Part shown: piece after piece, positions 16,599 through 25,323 of the stretch
Numbering within the stretch: the stretch's first letter is position 1
Layout of the letters: every line of letters begins with the position of its first letter
NCBI GenBank assembly: GCA_963729275.1
Contig: CAVSNH010000007.1
Location: forward strand, 142,252-206,251
Direction: 5' to 3'
DNA: 64,000 nucleotides
Source of the DNA: CAVSNH01 sp963729275
GTDB taxonomy: Bacteria > Actinomycetota > Acidimicrobiia > Acidimicrobiales > RAAP-2
Notes under the pieces: model-generated
What the model was told of the DNA's origin: nothing
Database searches by the model: none
The model's input: only the letters and a program-made list of their open reading frames with translations
Translations under genes and position numbers: made by a program

Positions 16599-18173
16599 GT
16601 GATCCTGACCCTCGATCTCGGGACGTCGTTCACCAAGGTCGGGCTGTGGGGACCGAATGGGCTGCGCGCCCTCGGCCGGGCCGCCCTCGTGACGGAGCGA
16701 CCGGAGATGGGTTGGGCGGAGCAGGACCCCGCCTCGTGGTGGGAATCCGTCCTGGCCGCGGCGGCCGCGGCGAGGGCCGCGGCCGGCATCGACGGCAACG
16801 CCATGGCGGACATCGACGTCGTGGCCTGCTGCGGTGCACGCCAGACCTTCGTGACCACCGACGCAGGCGGCGTGCCTACCGGCCCGGGCATCATCTGGTC
16901 CGACCGTCGGGCCGTCGCTGAGGTAGGGCCGGTCCTCGCCCGCAGCGGCGGGGCCGAGGCGGTCCAAGCCCTCACCGGCGGCCCTCTGGCCGCCGAGTCG
17001 GTGGCGGCCAAGCTGGCCTGGCTGGCGCACCACCGTCCCGGGCAGCTGCGGCGTGCCCGATGGCTCCTCACTCCCCGGGACTACGTGGTGGCCAGGTTGT
17101 GCGGCGAGTTCTGCACCGATCGGACCATGGCCTCGCGCAGTGGTCTCCACGACCTCGACGGACATGTGGTCGACGACTTGGCCGGTCCGGCCGTGTCGAT
17201 GCTGCCGCCGGTAGTGGAAGCCGACACCGTGGTCGGCGCCCTGGCCCCCGGCGCAGCCCAGGAGCTGGGCGTGCCCGCCGGCACCCCGGTGGTGATCGGC
17301 GCCGGTGACCGCGCCTGTGAGGCCATCGGAGCCGGCGCCCAGTGGCGGGTGCCCATGGTCAGCTGGGGCACCACGGCCAGCGTGGTCGTGCCGGTCGGCC
17401 TACGGCCGGACGCCCTCGTGCCCGGGCTGGTCTTGAGCCGAGCGGCGAGAGGGACCGACGCCGGCTGGCTGCTCGAAGGCGGCCTGTCGGCAGCCGGCGC
17501 GCTCCTCGACTGGCTGGCCGGCCTTTGCGGGCGGCCGACGGCCGAGCTCCTGGCCGAGGCGTCGGCGCGGTCCCCGGGAGCGCGCGGCATCGTGGCCGTG
17601 CCCTGGCTCGGCGGGGCTCGCGCTCCTTGGTGGAACGATCAGGCCCGGGCTGGCTTCGTCGGAGCCAGCGCCGACCATGACCGCGCCGACCTGACCCGAG
17701 CTGCCATCGAGTCGGTCGCCGCCGAGGTCCGCCGGTGCCTGGTCACTGCCGCACCCCTGGTGAGCGACGGCGTCCATCACGAGCGCGGTTCTGGCGATGT
17801 GGAGAGCCCGCTGCCCTTCGAGGCGCTGACCCTCGGCGGTCGCGGCAGTGCCGACGTGATGTGGCCGTCGGTGCTGTCCGCCGTCTGCGGGTTACCCGTC
17901 GGCACCCGGCGCTCGGGTGAGGCGGCCTCGGCTGGAGCAGCCTGGCTCGGCGCCCGTGGCATCGGGGCGCCCATCGCCCTCGACGATCTCGACCCACCAC
18001 TCGAGACCCTCGAGCCCGAGGCCGAGATGGTGGCCGCCTACCAGCAATGGCGCCGGCGGGCCGACCGGGTGGCAGAGGTGCTGAGTGGGCTCGACCTCGG
18101 ACCGGCCGATCCCGCCCCTCCGGGCGGTGACGACAGAGCCGACGGAGCCGGCGGGGAGAGCCAGACGACCTGA
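16599..18173 (+). CDS. FGGY-family carbohydrate kinase
   Basis: 524-residue sugar kinase of the FGGY family (xylulokinase, fuculokinase, glycerol kinase relatives), which phosphorylates a sugar or polyol with ATP. The N-terminal phosphate loop is LTLDLGTSFTKVGLWG, followed by the substrate region IIWSDRR, the second domain GAGDRACEAIGAG and the FGGY-type segment ESVAAEVRRCL. The GTG at 16599 was chosen because it puts the phosphate loop at the usual residue 3-10; it is 13 bp after the aldolase stop. The last 25 residues are Asp/Pro-rich and probably disordered. Last gene of the GH4 operon; convergent with the TauD dioxygenase 22 bp away. Confidence 0.85.
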   Translation: MILTLDLGTSFTKVGLWGPNGLRALGRAALVTERPEMGWAEQDPASWWESVLAAAAAARAAAGIDGNAMADIDVVACCGARQTFVTTDAGGVPTGPGIIWSDRRAVAEVGPVLARSGGAEAVQALTGGPLAAESVAAKLAWLAHHRPGQLRRARWLLTPRDYVVARLCGEFCTDRTMASRSGLHDLDGHVVDDLAGPAVSMLPPVVEADTVVGALAPGAAQELGVPAGTPVVIGAGDRACEAIGAGAQWRVPMVSWGTTASVVVPVGLRPDALVPGLVLSRAARGTDAGWLLEGGLSAAGALLDWLAGLCGRPTAELLAEASARSPGARGIVAVPWLGGARAPWWNDQARAGFVGASADHDRADLTRAAIESVAAEVRRCLVTAAPLVSDGVHHERGSGDVESPLPFEALTLGGRGSADVMWPSVLSAVCGLPVGTRRSGEAASAGAAWLGARGIGAPIALDDLDPPLETLEPEAEMVAAYQQWRRRADRVAEVLSGLDLGPADPAPPGGDDRADGAGGESQTT

Positions 18174-18195
18174 GCGAGAAGGCGAGTGCGTCCGC

Positions 18196-19065
18196 TCAGC
18201 CGTTGACGGGGGGCATGGCCGGACCGAAGGGCCGGTCGCCGCGGAGCGTCACCCGATGGCCGAGGCGGCGGGCATCGCCGTAGTCGTCGAGGGCGTAGTG
18301 CATGGTGGCTCGGTTGTCCCAGAAGGCCACCGAGCCCTCCTGCCAGCGGAACCGGCAGGTGATCTCGGGCAGGACGGACTGCTGGTAGAGCACGGAGAGA
18401 AGCCCGTCGCTCTCGATGTCGGACAGGCCGATGATGAGCTGGGTGAAGTGCTTGTTGACGAACAGGCCCTTCCTCCCCGTTTCGGGATGGGTGCGGACCA
18501 CCGGATGGATGGCGGGAGTCAGCTTCTCGTGGAACTCGCCGTTCCAGTTGTAGCCGCCCATCTCGTCGACCTCGGCCGCGAACCAGGGGTCGTGGTGGAC
18601 GGCGATGAGCTTGTCGCAGAGCTCGCGGATCGGTGGGGCGAGCCGGTCGTAGGCGTCCTGCAAGCTGGCCCACATGGTGTCCCCACCGACCTCGGGGATC
18701 TCGCGCATGTAGAGGATCGAGCCCAGCGCCGGTGTGTCCACGAAGGTCACGTCGGTGTGCCACCACGAGGCCCGGTCACCCCGTTGCGCGTCGATGGCCA
18801 AGACCTTCGAATTGCCCTCGATGGAGGTGATCACCGGGTGGGCTTCGGTGACCTCGCCGAACTGCTGGGCGAATGCCTCCTGCTCGTCGGGTGTCATCTC
18901 CTGGTCCCGGAAGAAGACGACGTGATACCGGTTCAGCGTGTCGCGCACCGCCGCCACCACGCTCTCACCCAGCGGCCGGGAGATGTCGACGCCGTAGATC
19001 TCGGCGCCGATGATCGGGCTCAGCAGGCGGATGTCGAGATCGGAGGTGGTGACCATGCAGGCCAT
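18196..19065 (-). CDS. TauD/TfdA-family Fe(II)/2-oxoglutarate dioxygenase
   Basis: 289-residue non-haem iron dioxygenase. The iron-binding triad is visible as WWHTDVTF (His and Asp) and RATMHYALDDY (distal His), with the 2-oxoglutarate-binding Arg in HRVTLRGDRP. The family hydroxylates taurine, alkyl sulfates, phenoxyacetates or other small acids, often releasing sulfite or an alcohol. Several starts exist (19092, 19065, 19056); the family N terminus, IIGAEIYGVD, begins about 20 residues in. A second TauD gene lies at 59693. No sulfonate importer is nearby, so the substrate is open. Confidence 0.87.
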   Translation of the reverse strand: MACMVTTSDLDIRLLSPIIGAEIYGVDISRPLGESVVAAVRDTLNRYHVVFFRDQEMTPDEQEAFAQQFGEVTEAHPVITSIEGNSKVLAIDAQRGDRASWWHTDVTFVDTPALGSILYMREIPEVGGDTMWASLQDAYDRLAPPIRELCDKLIAVHHDPWFAAEVDEMGGYNWNGEFHEKLTPAIHPVVRTHPETGRKGLFVNKHFTQLIIGLSDIESDGLLSVLYQQSVLPEITCRFRWQEGSVAFWDNRATMHYALDDYGDARRLGHRVTLRGDRPFGPAMPPVNG

Positions 19066-19226
19066 TGTGGACCCGCCCGGAGGCGGCGACAAGCCCTGGC
19101 CTCACGGGACTGGGACCGGGCCGGCATCCGGGCCGAACCAGACGTGATCGCAGCCCGGGCAGCCCGAGCGGCCCGGGTCACCGGATTAGGCTCGGCGGCC
19201 CGCACGAAGGTCGGCATTCCACCGCC

Positions 19227-19273
19227 CACGGCCACACGGCCACACGGCCACACGGCCACACGGCCACACGGCA
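19227..19273. repeat. 8-bp tandem repeat array (CACGGCCA)
   Basis: Five perfect copies plus a partial sixth of CACGGCCA, in the 272-bp divergent gap between the TauD dioxygenase and the esterase. The rest of the gap is GC-rich with no gene. Confidence 0.9.
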
Positions 19274-19337
19274 CGAACCACGCATTGCACATACACCGCG
19301 TACCGGACGTACGGCCGGCACCAAGATCGGAGAACGG

Positions 19338-20387
19338 GTGACCATCGACCAGGCGGCCGTCGGGTCGCGCAACCTCTCCCCATGGTTCCAGTGGATGACG
19401 CGTCTTGCCGAGGTGACAGAGGAGGATCCGCTCCCCGGAGCCGACCCCGATCAGCTGCAGCCCTGGCTCGGTCGCTGCCGTGACCGACTCCAGCAGCTGC
19501 TCGGGCCCCGACCGGATCCGGTGCCCCTCGACCTCGAGATCACCGACACCGAACAGGCGGACGGCTACCAGCGCCATCGGGTGATCTTCGATGCCGAGGA
19601 CACGATGAGCGTGCCTGCCTATCTCCTCGTCCCCGATGATCGGCGCCATCCGGGGGCGGCTGTGCTCGCCATCCACGGCCACGGCCCGGGCAAGTCGATC
19701 GTCTGTGGGCTCGAGACGACGGAGGCCCCGAACGGCGACTATGCCCATCAGTTGGTGTTGCGCGGCTACGTGGTGCTGGCTCCCGACTTGCGGTGCTTCG
19801 GCGAGCGGGCCGATTGGACGCCCGAGGACCACTACCTGTGTGACACCAACCTCGTGCACGCCGTGATGGCCGGGTGGAACCCGCTGGCCCAGAACTTGTT
19901 CGACCTCGGCCGGTGCCTCGACGTGCTCGGCGAGCACCCGTTGGTCGATCCCTCGCGAATAGGGGTGTGCGGGCTCTCCTACGGGGCGACATGCACTCTG
20001 TTTCTTGCCGCGTTGGACGACCGGGTGGCGGCGGCGGTGGTGAGCGGCTACTTCTCGTCGTGGGCCGAGGCCCACAAGATGCCGTACAACATGTGCGGCT
20101 CACAGGTCATGGCCGGCATGCTCGGGCAGATCGAGCACGTCGACCTGGGTGCCCTCATCTGCCCGCGGCCCCTACTGATCGAGACGGGGACCGAGGACTT
20201 CCTCTTCCCGGAGGCGACGGCCCGCCAGTCGGTGGCCGCCTTGCGACCGCTCTATGCGGCCCGGGGCACCGACCACGCCCTCGTCCACGACGTCTTCGAG
20301 GGCGACCACCAGTGGCACGGCGCGCTTGCCTATCCGTTCTTCGATCGCTGGCTCGGGCACGAGCCGGCGGTGGCTCCCGTCAGCTAG
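19338..20387 (+). CDS. Alpha/beta hydrolase (acetyl-xylan-esterase / dienelactone-hydrolase-like)
   Basis: 349-residue serine hydrolase. The nucleophile elbow is CGLSYG (Ser), the oxyanion region AIHGHGPGKS, the acid is in ETGTEDFLFP and the His in FEGDHQWHG. The long N-terminal helical region (QPWLGRCRDRLQQLLG) is typical of the abhydrolase family 7 / acetyl-xylan-esterase-like group that removes acetyl groups from sugars. The GTG at 19338 is preceded by GGAGAACGG and is the only start after the upstream repeat array. Position among carbohydrate genes suggests a sugar deacetylase role; that is inference. Confidence 0.75.
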   Translation: MTIDQAAVGSRNLSPWFQWMTRLAEVTEEDPLPGADPDQLQPWLGRCRDRLQQLLGPRPDPVPLDLEITDTEQADGYQRHRVIFDAEDTMSVPAYLLVPDDRRHPGAAVLAIHGHGPGKSIVCGLETTEAPNGDYAHQLVLRGYVVLAPDLRCFGERADWTPEDHYLCDTNLVHAVMAGWNPLAQNLFDLGRCLDVLGEHPLVDPSRIGVCGLSYGATCTLFLAALDDRVAAAVVSGYFSSWAEAHKMPYNMCGSQVMAGMLGQIEHVDLGALICPRPLLIETGTEDFLFPEATARQSVAALRPLYAARGTDHALVHDVFEGDHQWHGALAYPFFDRWLGHEPAVAPVS

Positions 20388-20396
20388 GTGGAGCCA

Positions 20397-20423
20397 GTTC
20401 AGCCGGTTCAGCCAGTTCAGCTC
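20397..20423. repeat. Three 9-bp tandem units between converging genes
   Basis: GTTCAGCCG, GTTCAGCCA and GTTCAGCTC follow each other just after the esterase stop and before the stop of the NagB gene. No clear function; possibly a slippage product. Confidence 0.7.
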
Positions 20424-20425
20424 GG

Positions 20426-21190
20426 TCAGTCCCAGCCCAGAAGCGACGCCGAGGCCGGCTCCAGAAAGAGCGTGGCCCCCGACTTTTGGCGCAGGGCGGA
20501 GGCCGGGCAGCCGGGCGTAACTGGGCCTTCCAACGCGTCCCGCACTGGGGTGGCCTTGCGCTCCTCGGGCACGACGGCCAGCACCTTGGTGGCCCTCAGC
20601 AGGGCCGGGACGGTCACGGTGATGGCCCGAGTGGGCACGGCCGACAGGTCGGCGAAGTGGCCCTCCCCCACCTGCTGAAGCCGACACGGCTCGTCGAGCT
20701 CCACCTCCTTCACGTCCAGCGGATCGTCGAAGTCGGCCACGCCGGGGTCGTTGAAAGCCAGGTGCCCGTTCTCACCGATGCCCAGGCAGCAGATGTCGAG
20801 GGGGAAGCGGGCCAGCAGTGCCGCGTACTCAGCACACGCCGCCGCCGGCTCAGCCAAGCCGTCGACGTAGTAGACGGACTTCGGGTGCACCCGCTCGGTG
20901 ATCCGCTCACGGATCCACCTTTGGAATCCCGCCGGATGGTCGGGCCCCACCCCCACGTACTCGTCCATGTGGAAGACCACGACGTCCGACCAGGGCACGT
21001 CCGGCCGGGTGGTCACCGCGTCGATGAAGGCCAGCTGCGAGTTCCCGGTGGCGAACATGGCGTGGGCCTCGCCGCGCTCGGACACGGCCACACCGATGGC
21101 GCGGGCACAGGCGGCGGCGGCGGCCGCACCCAACCCGTCGGGGCTGTCGTGGACCTCGACGTCGAGCCGATCGACCCGGCGGCTGATCAC
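20426..21190 (-). CDS. nagB: Glucosamine-6-phosphate deaminase family (NagB)
   Basis: 254-residue sugar-phosphate isomerase/deaminase. NagB converts glucosamine 6-phosphate to fructose 6-phosphate and ammonia. Diagnostic motifs are MFATGNSQLAF, VFHMDEYVGV and LGIGENGHLAFNDP. Start is a GTG, 3 bp after the GH1 stop, so the two are co-translated. No NagA or N-acetylglucosamine transporter is nearby, so related activity (galactosamine or another amino sugar phosphate) is possible. Confidence 0.85.
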   Translation of the reverse strand: MISRRVDRLDVEVHDSPDGLGAAAAAACARAIGVAVSERGEAHAMFATGNSQLAFIDAVTTRPDVPWSDVVVFHMDEYVGVGPDHPAGFQRWIRERITERVHPKSVYYVDGLAEPAAACAEYAALLARFPLDICCLGIGENGHLAFNDPGVADFDDPLDVKEVELDEPCRLQQVGEGHFADLSAVPTRAITVTVPALLRATKVLAVVPEERKATPVRDALEGPVTPGCPASALRQKSGATLFLEPASASLLGWD

Positions 21191-21193
21191 CCC

Positions 21194-22399
21194 TCAGCCT
21201 CCGCCAGGTCCGGTCGCGGTGGCCTCGGTCAACGGCGGCACGTCGCCCGTGTGGGCCACCTGCCCGAACCAGGCGGCACTTGGCTTGGGACGCCGCTCAA
21301 AGGTGGTCCGGTCCACGGCGTGCAAGCCGAACGTCGGACGGAAGCCGTCGTCCCACTCGAAGTTGTCGAGCAGGCTCCAGGCGAAGTAGCCGCGCAGGTC
21401 GATACCGTCGTCGAGGCACCGGCGAAGCCCGTACAGCGCTTCGGTCATGTACCGCACCCGCTCGCTGTCGTCGGTCGTGCCGATCCCGCTCTCGGTCACG
21501 TAGATGGGAAGACCAGTGACCTCGACCGCCCGGCGCACGGTGTGCTCGGCCACCCCTGGCCAGTACTCGTAGCCCATCTGGGTCAACTGCAGGCCGTCCG
21601 TCTCCTCGATGGGGCCCTCGGGCCCCATCCGGGCCCGCGTGTAGCCCTGCACGCCGACGAAGTCGTCGCCGGCCAGCTGGCGGAGCCATACGTCCTCCAT
21701 GAACTCGCGGCCGGCAGCACACATGGCCTCGCCGCCCGGCTCGGCGTAGAACTCCGTCATCGACAGGGAGATGCCCACCGGGAAGTCGCCGGGCCCGGCC
21801 CGTAATGCCCCGACGGCGGCGTGATGACAGGCGATGAGGTGCTCGACCACCCGGCCGTGGGCCTCGAAGTCCCCGCTCCGCCCGGGTGGGAACCGGCCCA
21901 TGAGATAGCCCAGCAGTGCCATCACGTTGGGCTCGTTGAGGGTGCAGACCATGCCCACGAGATCGCCGAGGTGGGCGGTTGTCCGCTCGACGAAACGGCC
22001 GAAGCGCGAGGCGGCCTCGGTCCACTCGAACCCGCCACGGGCTGCGAACCAGCGGGGCACGGTGTAGTGGTGGAGGGTGACGACGGGCAGAATGCCACGC
22101 TCGCGGCAGGCGGCCGCCTGCCTCCGGTAGTGGTCGAGAGCGGCCATCGAGAACTCTCCTTCGGCCGGTTCGATGCGGCTCCACTCGAGCGAGAACCGGT
22201 AGGCGCCGAGGCCCATGTCGGCCACCAGCTCCACGTCTTCGGGCCAGCGCTCCCACGAGTCGCAGGCGTCCCCGCTCGATTCCGTGCACGGTGACCCCTC
22301 GGCGTGCTCCCAGTCCCACCAGTCGTTGTTGACGTTGCCGCCCTCGATCTGGTGCGACGACGTCGCCGTACCCCAGACGAAGCCGGTGGGGAAGCTCAC
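21194..22399 (-). CDS. GH1 beta-glucosidase
   Basis: Family 1 glycosidase of about 401 residues (retaining beta-glucosidase or beta-galactosidase type). The N-terminal signature FPTGFVWGTATSSHQIEGG, the acid/base Glu in CTLNEPNVMAL and the nucleophile Glu in IYVTESGIG are all present. I chose the GTG at 22399 because the signature begins two residues later; a frame extension to 22486 exists. No signal peptide, so it should act on imported beta-glycosides in the cytoplasm. Co-translated with NagB, suggesting joint handling of a beta-linked amino-sugar oligosaccharide. Confidence 0.87.
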   Translation of the reverse strand: MSFPTGFVWGTATSSHQIEGGNVNNDWWDWEHAEGSPCTESSGDACDSWERWPEDVELVADMGLGAYRFSLEWSRIEPAEGEFSMAALDHYRRQAAACRERGILPVVTLHHYTVPRWFAARGGFEWTEAASRFGRFVERTTAHLGDLVGMVCTLNEPNVMALLGYLMGRFPPGRSGDFEAHGRVVEHLIACHHAAVGALRAGPGDFPVGISLSMTEFYAEPGGEAMCAAGREFMEDVWLRQLAGDDFVGVQGYTRARMGPEGPIEETDGLQLTQMGYEYWPGVAEHTVRRAVEVTGLPIYVTESGIGTTDDSERVRYMTEALYGLRRCLDDGIDLRGYFAWSLLDNFEWDDGFRPTFGLHAVDRTTFERRPKPSAAWFGQVAHTGDVPPLTEATATGPGGG

Positions 22400-22546
22400 T
22401 CCCCCTTGTAACCCCTTGTCGTCAGCCGCCGCGGCCACGGCCGGACAGTAGCGGAACGAACACGTCTCGAACCCCGAGCCGGGCAATCTCGCCGGCGCGC
22501 CCCGACCCGGACTGTCTCACTCCCCGCTCGGACCTAGGGTCGGGCC

Positions 22547-22969
22547 GTGACCGTGCGGATCCGCATCGTGGGCACCGGGCTGCCGGGCCTCCGCTGTGGG
22601 CCGGCGCCCACCCCCGGCGGGACCTACGAGAACATCCACGTGGGCGTCCAACGCGGCTCGGAGGTGGTCGACCTCGTCCCCGGCGACGCCCCCATGGCTC
22701 ATTTCGAGTTCGAGGTCACCGTGCGAAACGGTCGGTTCGGCGGGCCTTACGTCCACGGCCGGGGTGAGCGCTTCGTCTACCTCAGCTGGGGAGAGGTCAG
22801 CCGGGGATCGTTCCGGATGTTCCGGAGGGCAAAGCTGCAGCTCGACCACCTCGACGCGGCGGCCATCGACGGTCGTATCGCACAGGCCATGCTCGGCCTG
22901 GCCGACGAGAAGGGCCACCCTCTGTGCGCGTCGGTCCGTCCGCCACGGGTCGTCTGGACGATCGAGTAG
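22547..22969 (+). CDS. DUF5990 family protein
   Basis: 140-residue cytoplasmic protein of the DUF5990 family, common in actinobacteria and of unknown function. The pattern IHVGVQRGSEVVDLVPGD, GPYVHGRGERFVYLSWGE and MFRRAKLQLD matches how I remember the family. Start is a GTG 60 bp from the divergent GH1 gene. Monocistronic; converges on the HEPN-like gene. Confidence 0.75.
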   Translation: MTVRIRIVGTGLPGLRCGPAPTPGGTYENIHVGVQRGSEVVDLVPGDAPMAHFEFEVTVRNGRFGGPYVHGRGERFVYLSWGEVSRGSFRMFRRAKLQLDHLDAAAIDGRIAQAMLGLADEKGHPLCASVRPPRVVWTIE

Positions 22970-22985
22970 CGGGTCGACCGGCGGT

Positions 22986-23738
22986 TCAGCGCAGGGGCGG
23001 TGGGTTGGGCGGCACGATGCCCTCGTGGATCTCGCTGAGCCGGGTCTCGAGGGTGGCGATGTCGCGAGCGAGCTCCTCGAGCTCGTTGACGCCGCCGGGA
23101 AACAAGTCGCCCCGCGCCCCCTTCTTGGCCCGCTGGCTCATCATGTCCCAAGCCGCCGGCTTGTTACCCGACTCGGTCAACGACCAGGCACTGTGAATGG
23201 CCTCGTTGCGGCGGCGTCGGCAGGCGTTGGCGCTGCGCCGCCAGCCGCGGAATTCGTCGAGTCGCTCCGACGCCGGGTCGCCGTAGGCGACGAGCAGTGC
23301 CTCGGTTGTGTCCCACACGTTCTCGACTCGCTGCCCGGCGACGACGGCACGGGCCAGCGTCTCGTCGCGGTTGCCGACGAGGCCCATGAGGACGAGGCCA
23401 GAGACGATCTCGAGGAGCGACCAGTTGGCCGCCACCCGACCGATGGCCAAGAAGAGCTCGTCTTCGGGCACAGGTGAACGCTGTCCGGAGGCGGTCCTCG
23501 ACCGGCCCCGGAACCGCAGGAGTCGGCCGCCACCGGCGAGAGGCAGGAAGCTGCGGGTCGAGCGCTTGCGCCGCCCTGGGCCTCGGTCGCCTCGGCGCCC
23601 CGACGCGGACTCCTCGGCCTCGAAGTTCCCGTCGAGATCGGCGGCGACCTTCACGGGGACCGTGTGTGGGCCCTCGCCGTCGCCCACTGCGTGGTCCTGG
23701 CCCCCCGGACGGTGTGGGGAACCGATTTCGAGGTCCAT
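22986..23738 (-). CDS. Hypothetical protein with HEPN-like R-x4-H motif
   Basis: 250 residues, no recognised family. Residues 1-90 are hydrophilic and Arg/Gly-rich, probably disordered. Residues about 92-250 look helical: LFLAIGRVAANWSLLEIV, then RVENVWDTTEALLVAYG, then RRRRNEAIHSAWSL with Arg177-Asn178 and His182, which fits the HEPN RNase-like motif (Arg, polar residue, x3, His). A coiled-coil-like end (LEELARDIATLETRLSEIHEG) closes the protein. The ATG at 23738 has GGAGG about 11 bases upstream; a GTG near 23481 would give only the helical part. No partner nucleotidyltransferase is adjacent. It could equally be a helical protein with a chance motif. Confidence 0.6.
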   Translation of the reverse strand: MDLEIGSPHRPGGQDHAVGDGEGPHTVPVKVAADLDGNFEAEESASGRRGDRGPGRRKRSTRSFLPLAGGGRLLRFRGRSRTASGQRSPVPEDELFLAIGRVAANWSLLEIVSGLVLMGLVGNRDETLARAVVAGQRVENVWDTTEALLVAYGDPASERLDEFRGWRRSANACRRRRNEAIHSAWSLTESGNKPAAWDMMSQRAKKGARGDLFPGGVNELEELARDIATLETRLSEIHEGIVPPNPPPLR

Positions 23739-23931
23739 GCTGCGCCGATCCTCCCCTTCGAGGGCACCGGCGAGGCCGCCCGCACCGGGCCGACCTCGAC
23801 CTGCGGGCAGCCACGCTAGCGGAAGGCCATTCTCGCGACCTGGACGTCCTCAGCCGCCCGGCGGGGATCCGGAAGTAGTCTGACCGCTGGGTCAGGTGGT
23901 GTCGGCACCGACACCCGGGGAGGCGAGTCAC

Positions 23932-25293
23932 TTGAAAGGTCCGGCGGTGAACGGGCTGCGGACGGGCAGTCCCTACGTAGTCGTCTCTGCCGACGCCCAC
24001 GCCGCCCCTGACGACCTCGACGAGTTCCTCTCCTACGTCGACCCTGATCACCGAGAGCAGGTCGCCTCCTTCGGCGAGCTCTCGTCCACAGCCATCTCCA
24101 TGTTCGGCGGCTTCGACCCCGGGGAGATCAACGAGAACGACTCGGTCCGGGCCACGGCGGCCCGGCGTCTCGCCGGCATGGGCGTCGACACCACTCGGGC
24201 GGCGGGATGGCTGGCCCACTACGGCACCGACTGGGTGGTCCCCTCCGACGGCGACGGACGCCGGCTGGCCGTGCTCGAGGACCAGGGCATCCACGCCGAG
24301 GTGGTCTTCCCGGGGCCGGTCCTGGCCGGGGCCATCTCGCCGGCCATGTACCTCGGTGCCCACTCGTGCGAGAACCTCGAACCGGTGTGGCCGGCCATCC
24401 ACGCCTACAACCGGTGGCTGGCCGATTTCTGCGCGGCGGCACCGGGGCGGCGGGCCGGCTGCATCGCCATCGACCTCCACGACATGGACCGGGCCATCGA
24501 GGAGATCGCCTGGGCCCGTGGTGCCGGGCTGTTCGGGGGGATCATGCTGCCGGCCATGTCGCTCGGGTCCAAGCTCCCCGGGTACGCCGACGAGTACTTC
24601 GAACCGCTGTGGAGCGCGTGCGAGGACAACGGGATGGTGGTCAGCCTCCACACCGGCGCCTCGGGCATGGCCACCGACGCCCGACAGCTCTACGACGCAA
24701 AGCACGGCGGCTATCTCGGCCTCTACGAGGTCTTCGTCTTCACCCGCCGTCCACTCTGGTTCCTCATCCTGGGCGGTGTCTTCGACCGACACCCGAAGCT
24801 GAAGGTGGTCGTGACCGAAAACGGCGCCCAGTGGCTACCGTCGCTCATCCGCGACCTCGAGGCGTTCTTCGACACCCACGGGGGTGCGCCCGTCCGCTCC
24901 TACCTCTCGATGCGGCCGTCCGAGTACATCGATCGGCACGTCTACATCGGGGGCTCGCTCATGCAGCGATCCGAGGCCGAGATGCGTCACGAGATCGGGA
25001 TCGACCGGCTCATGTGGGGGTCCGACTATCCACACCTCGAGGGCGCCGCCCCCATCCACCGCCTCGTGCTCCGTCAAGTCTTCGGCGGGTTGCCCGAAGA
25101 GGACATCCGCCGCATCCTCGGGCTCAACGCCATCGACCTCTACGGCTTCGACCTCGCCCAACTGCAGGCGGTGGCCGAGCGGGTCGGCCCGACGGTGGCC
25201 GACCTCTCCTCGCCGGTGTCGGAGGACGAGATCCCCGACACCTTCAGCTGGAGCCTGGCCCGCCCGGTCCCCCTGGCCACCCGGGCCGGCTGA
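23932..25293 (+). CDS. Amidohydrolase family 2 (metal-dependent hydrolase)
   Basis: 453-residue metal-dependent hydrolase or decarboxylase of the amidohydrolase-2 / ACMSD-like group. The N-terminal metal site reads VVSADAHAAP, strand 5-6 residues GMVVSLHTGASG, and the C-terminal Asp is in LMWGSDYPHLEGAAP. The TTG at 23932 is favoured because GGGGAGG lies 8 bases upstream; a GTG at 23947 is the other candidate. Members hydrolyse or decarboxylate aromatic and heterocyclic acids. Convergent with the P-loop kinase; no pathway partners adjacent. Confidence 0.82.
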   Translation: MKGPAVNGLRTGSPYVVVSADAHAAPDDLDEFLSYVDPDHREQVASFGELSSTAISMFGGFDPGEINENDSVRATAARRLAGMGVDTTRAAGWLAHYGTDWVVPSDGDGRRLAVLEDQGIHAEVVFPGPVLAGAISPAMYLGAHSCENLEPVWPAIHAYNRWLADFCAAAPGRRAGCIAIDLHDMDRAIEEIAWARGAGLFGGIMLPAMSLGSKLPGYADEYFEPLWSACEDNGMVVSLHTGASGMATDARQLYDAKHGGYLGLYEVFVFTRRPLWFLILGGVFDRHPKLKVVVTENGAQWLPSLIRDLEAFFDTHGGAPVRSYLSMRPSEYIDRHVYIGGSLMQRSEAEMRHEIGIDRLMWGSDYPHLEGAAPIHRLVLRQVFGGLPEEDIRRILGLNAIDLYGFDLAQLQAVAERVGPTVADLSSPVSEDEIPDTFSWSLARPVPLATRAG

Positions 25294-25323
25294 TCGGACC
25301 GGAGACAGCCGGAGGGGCGCACG

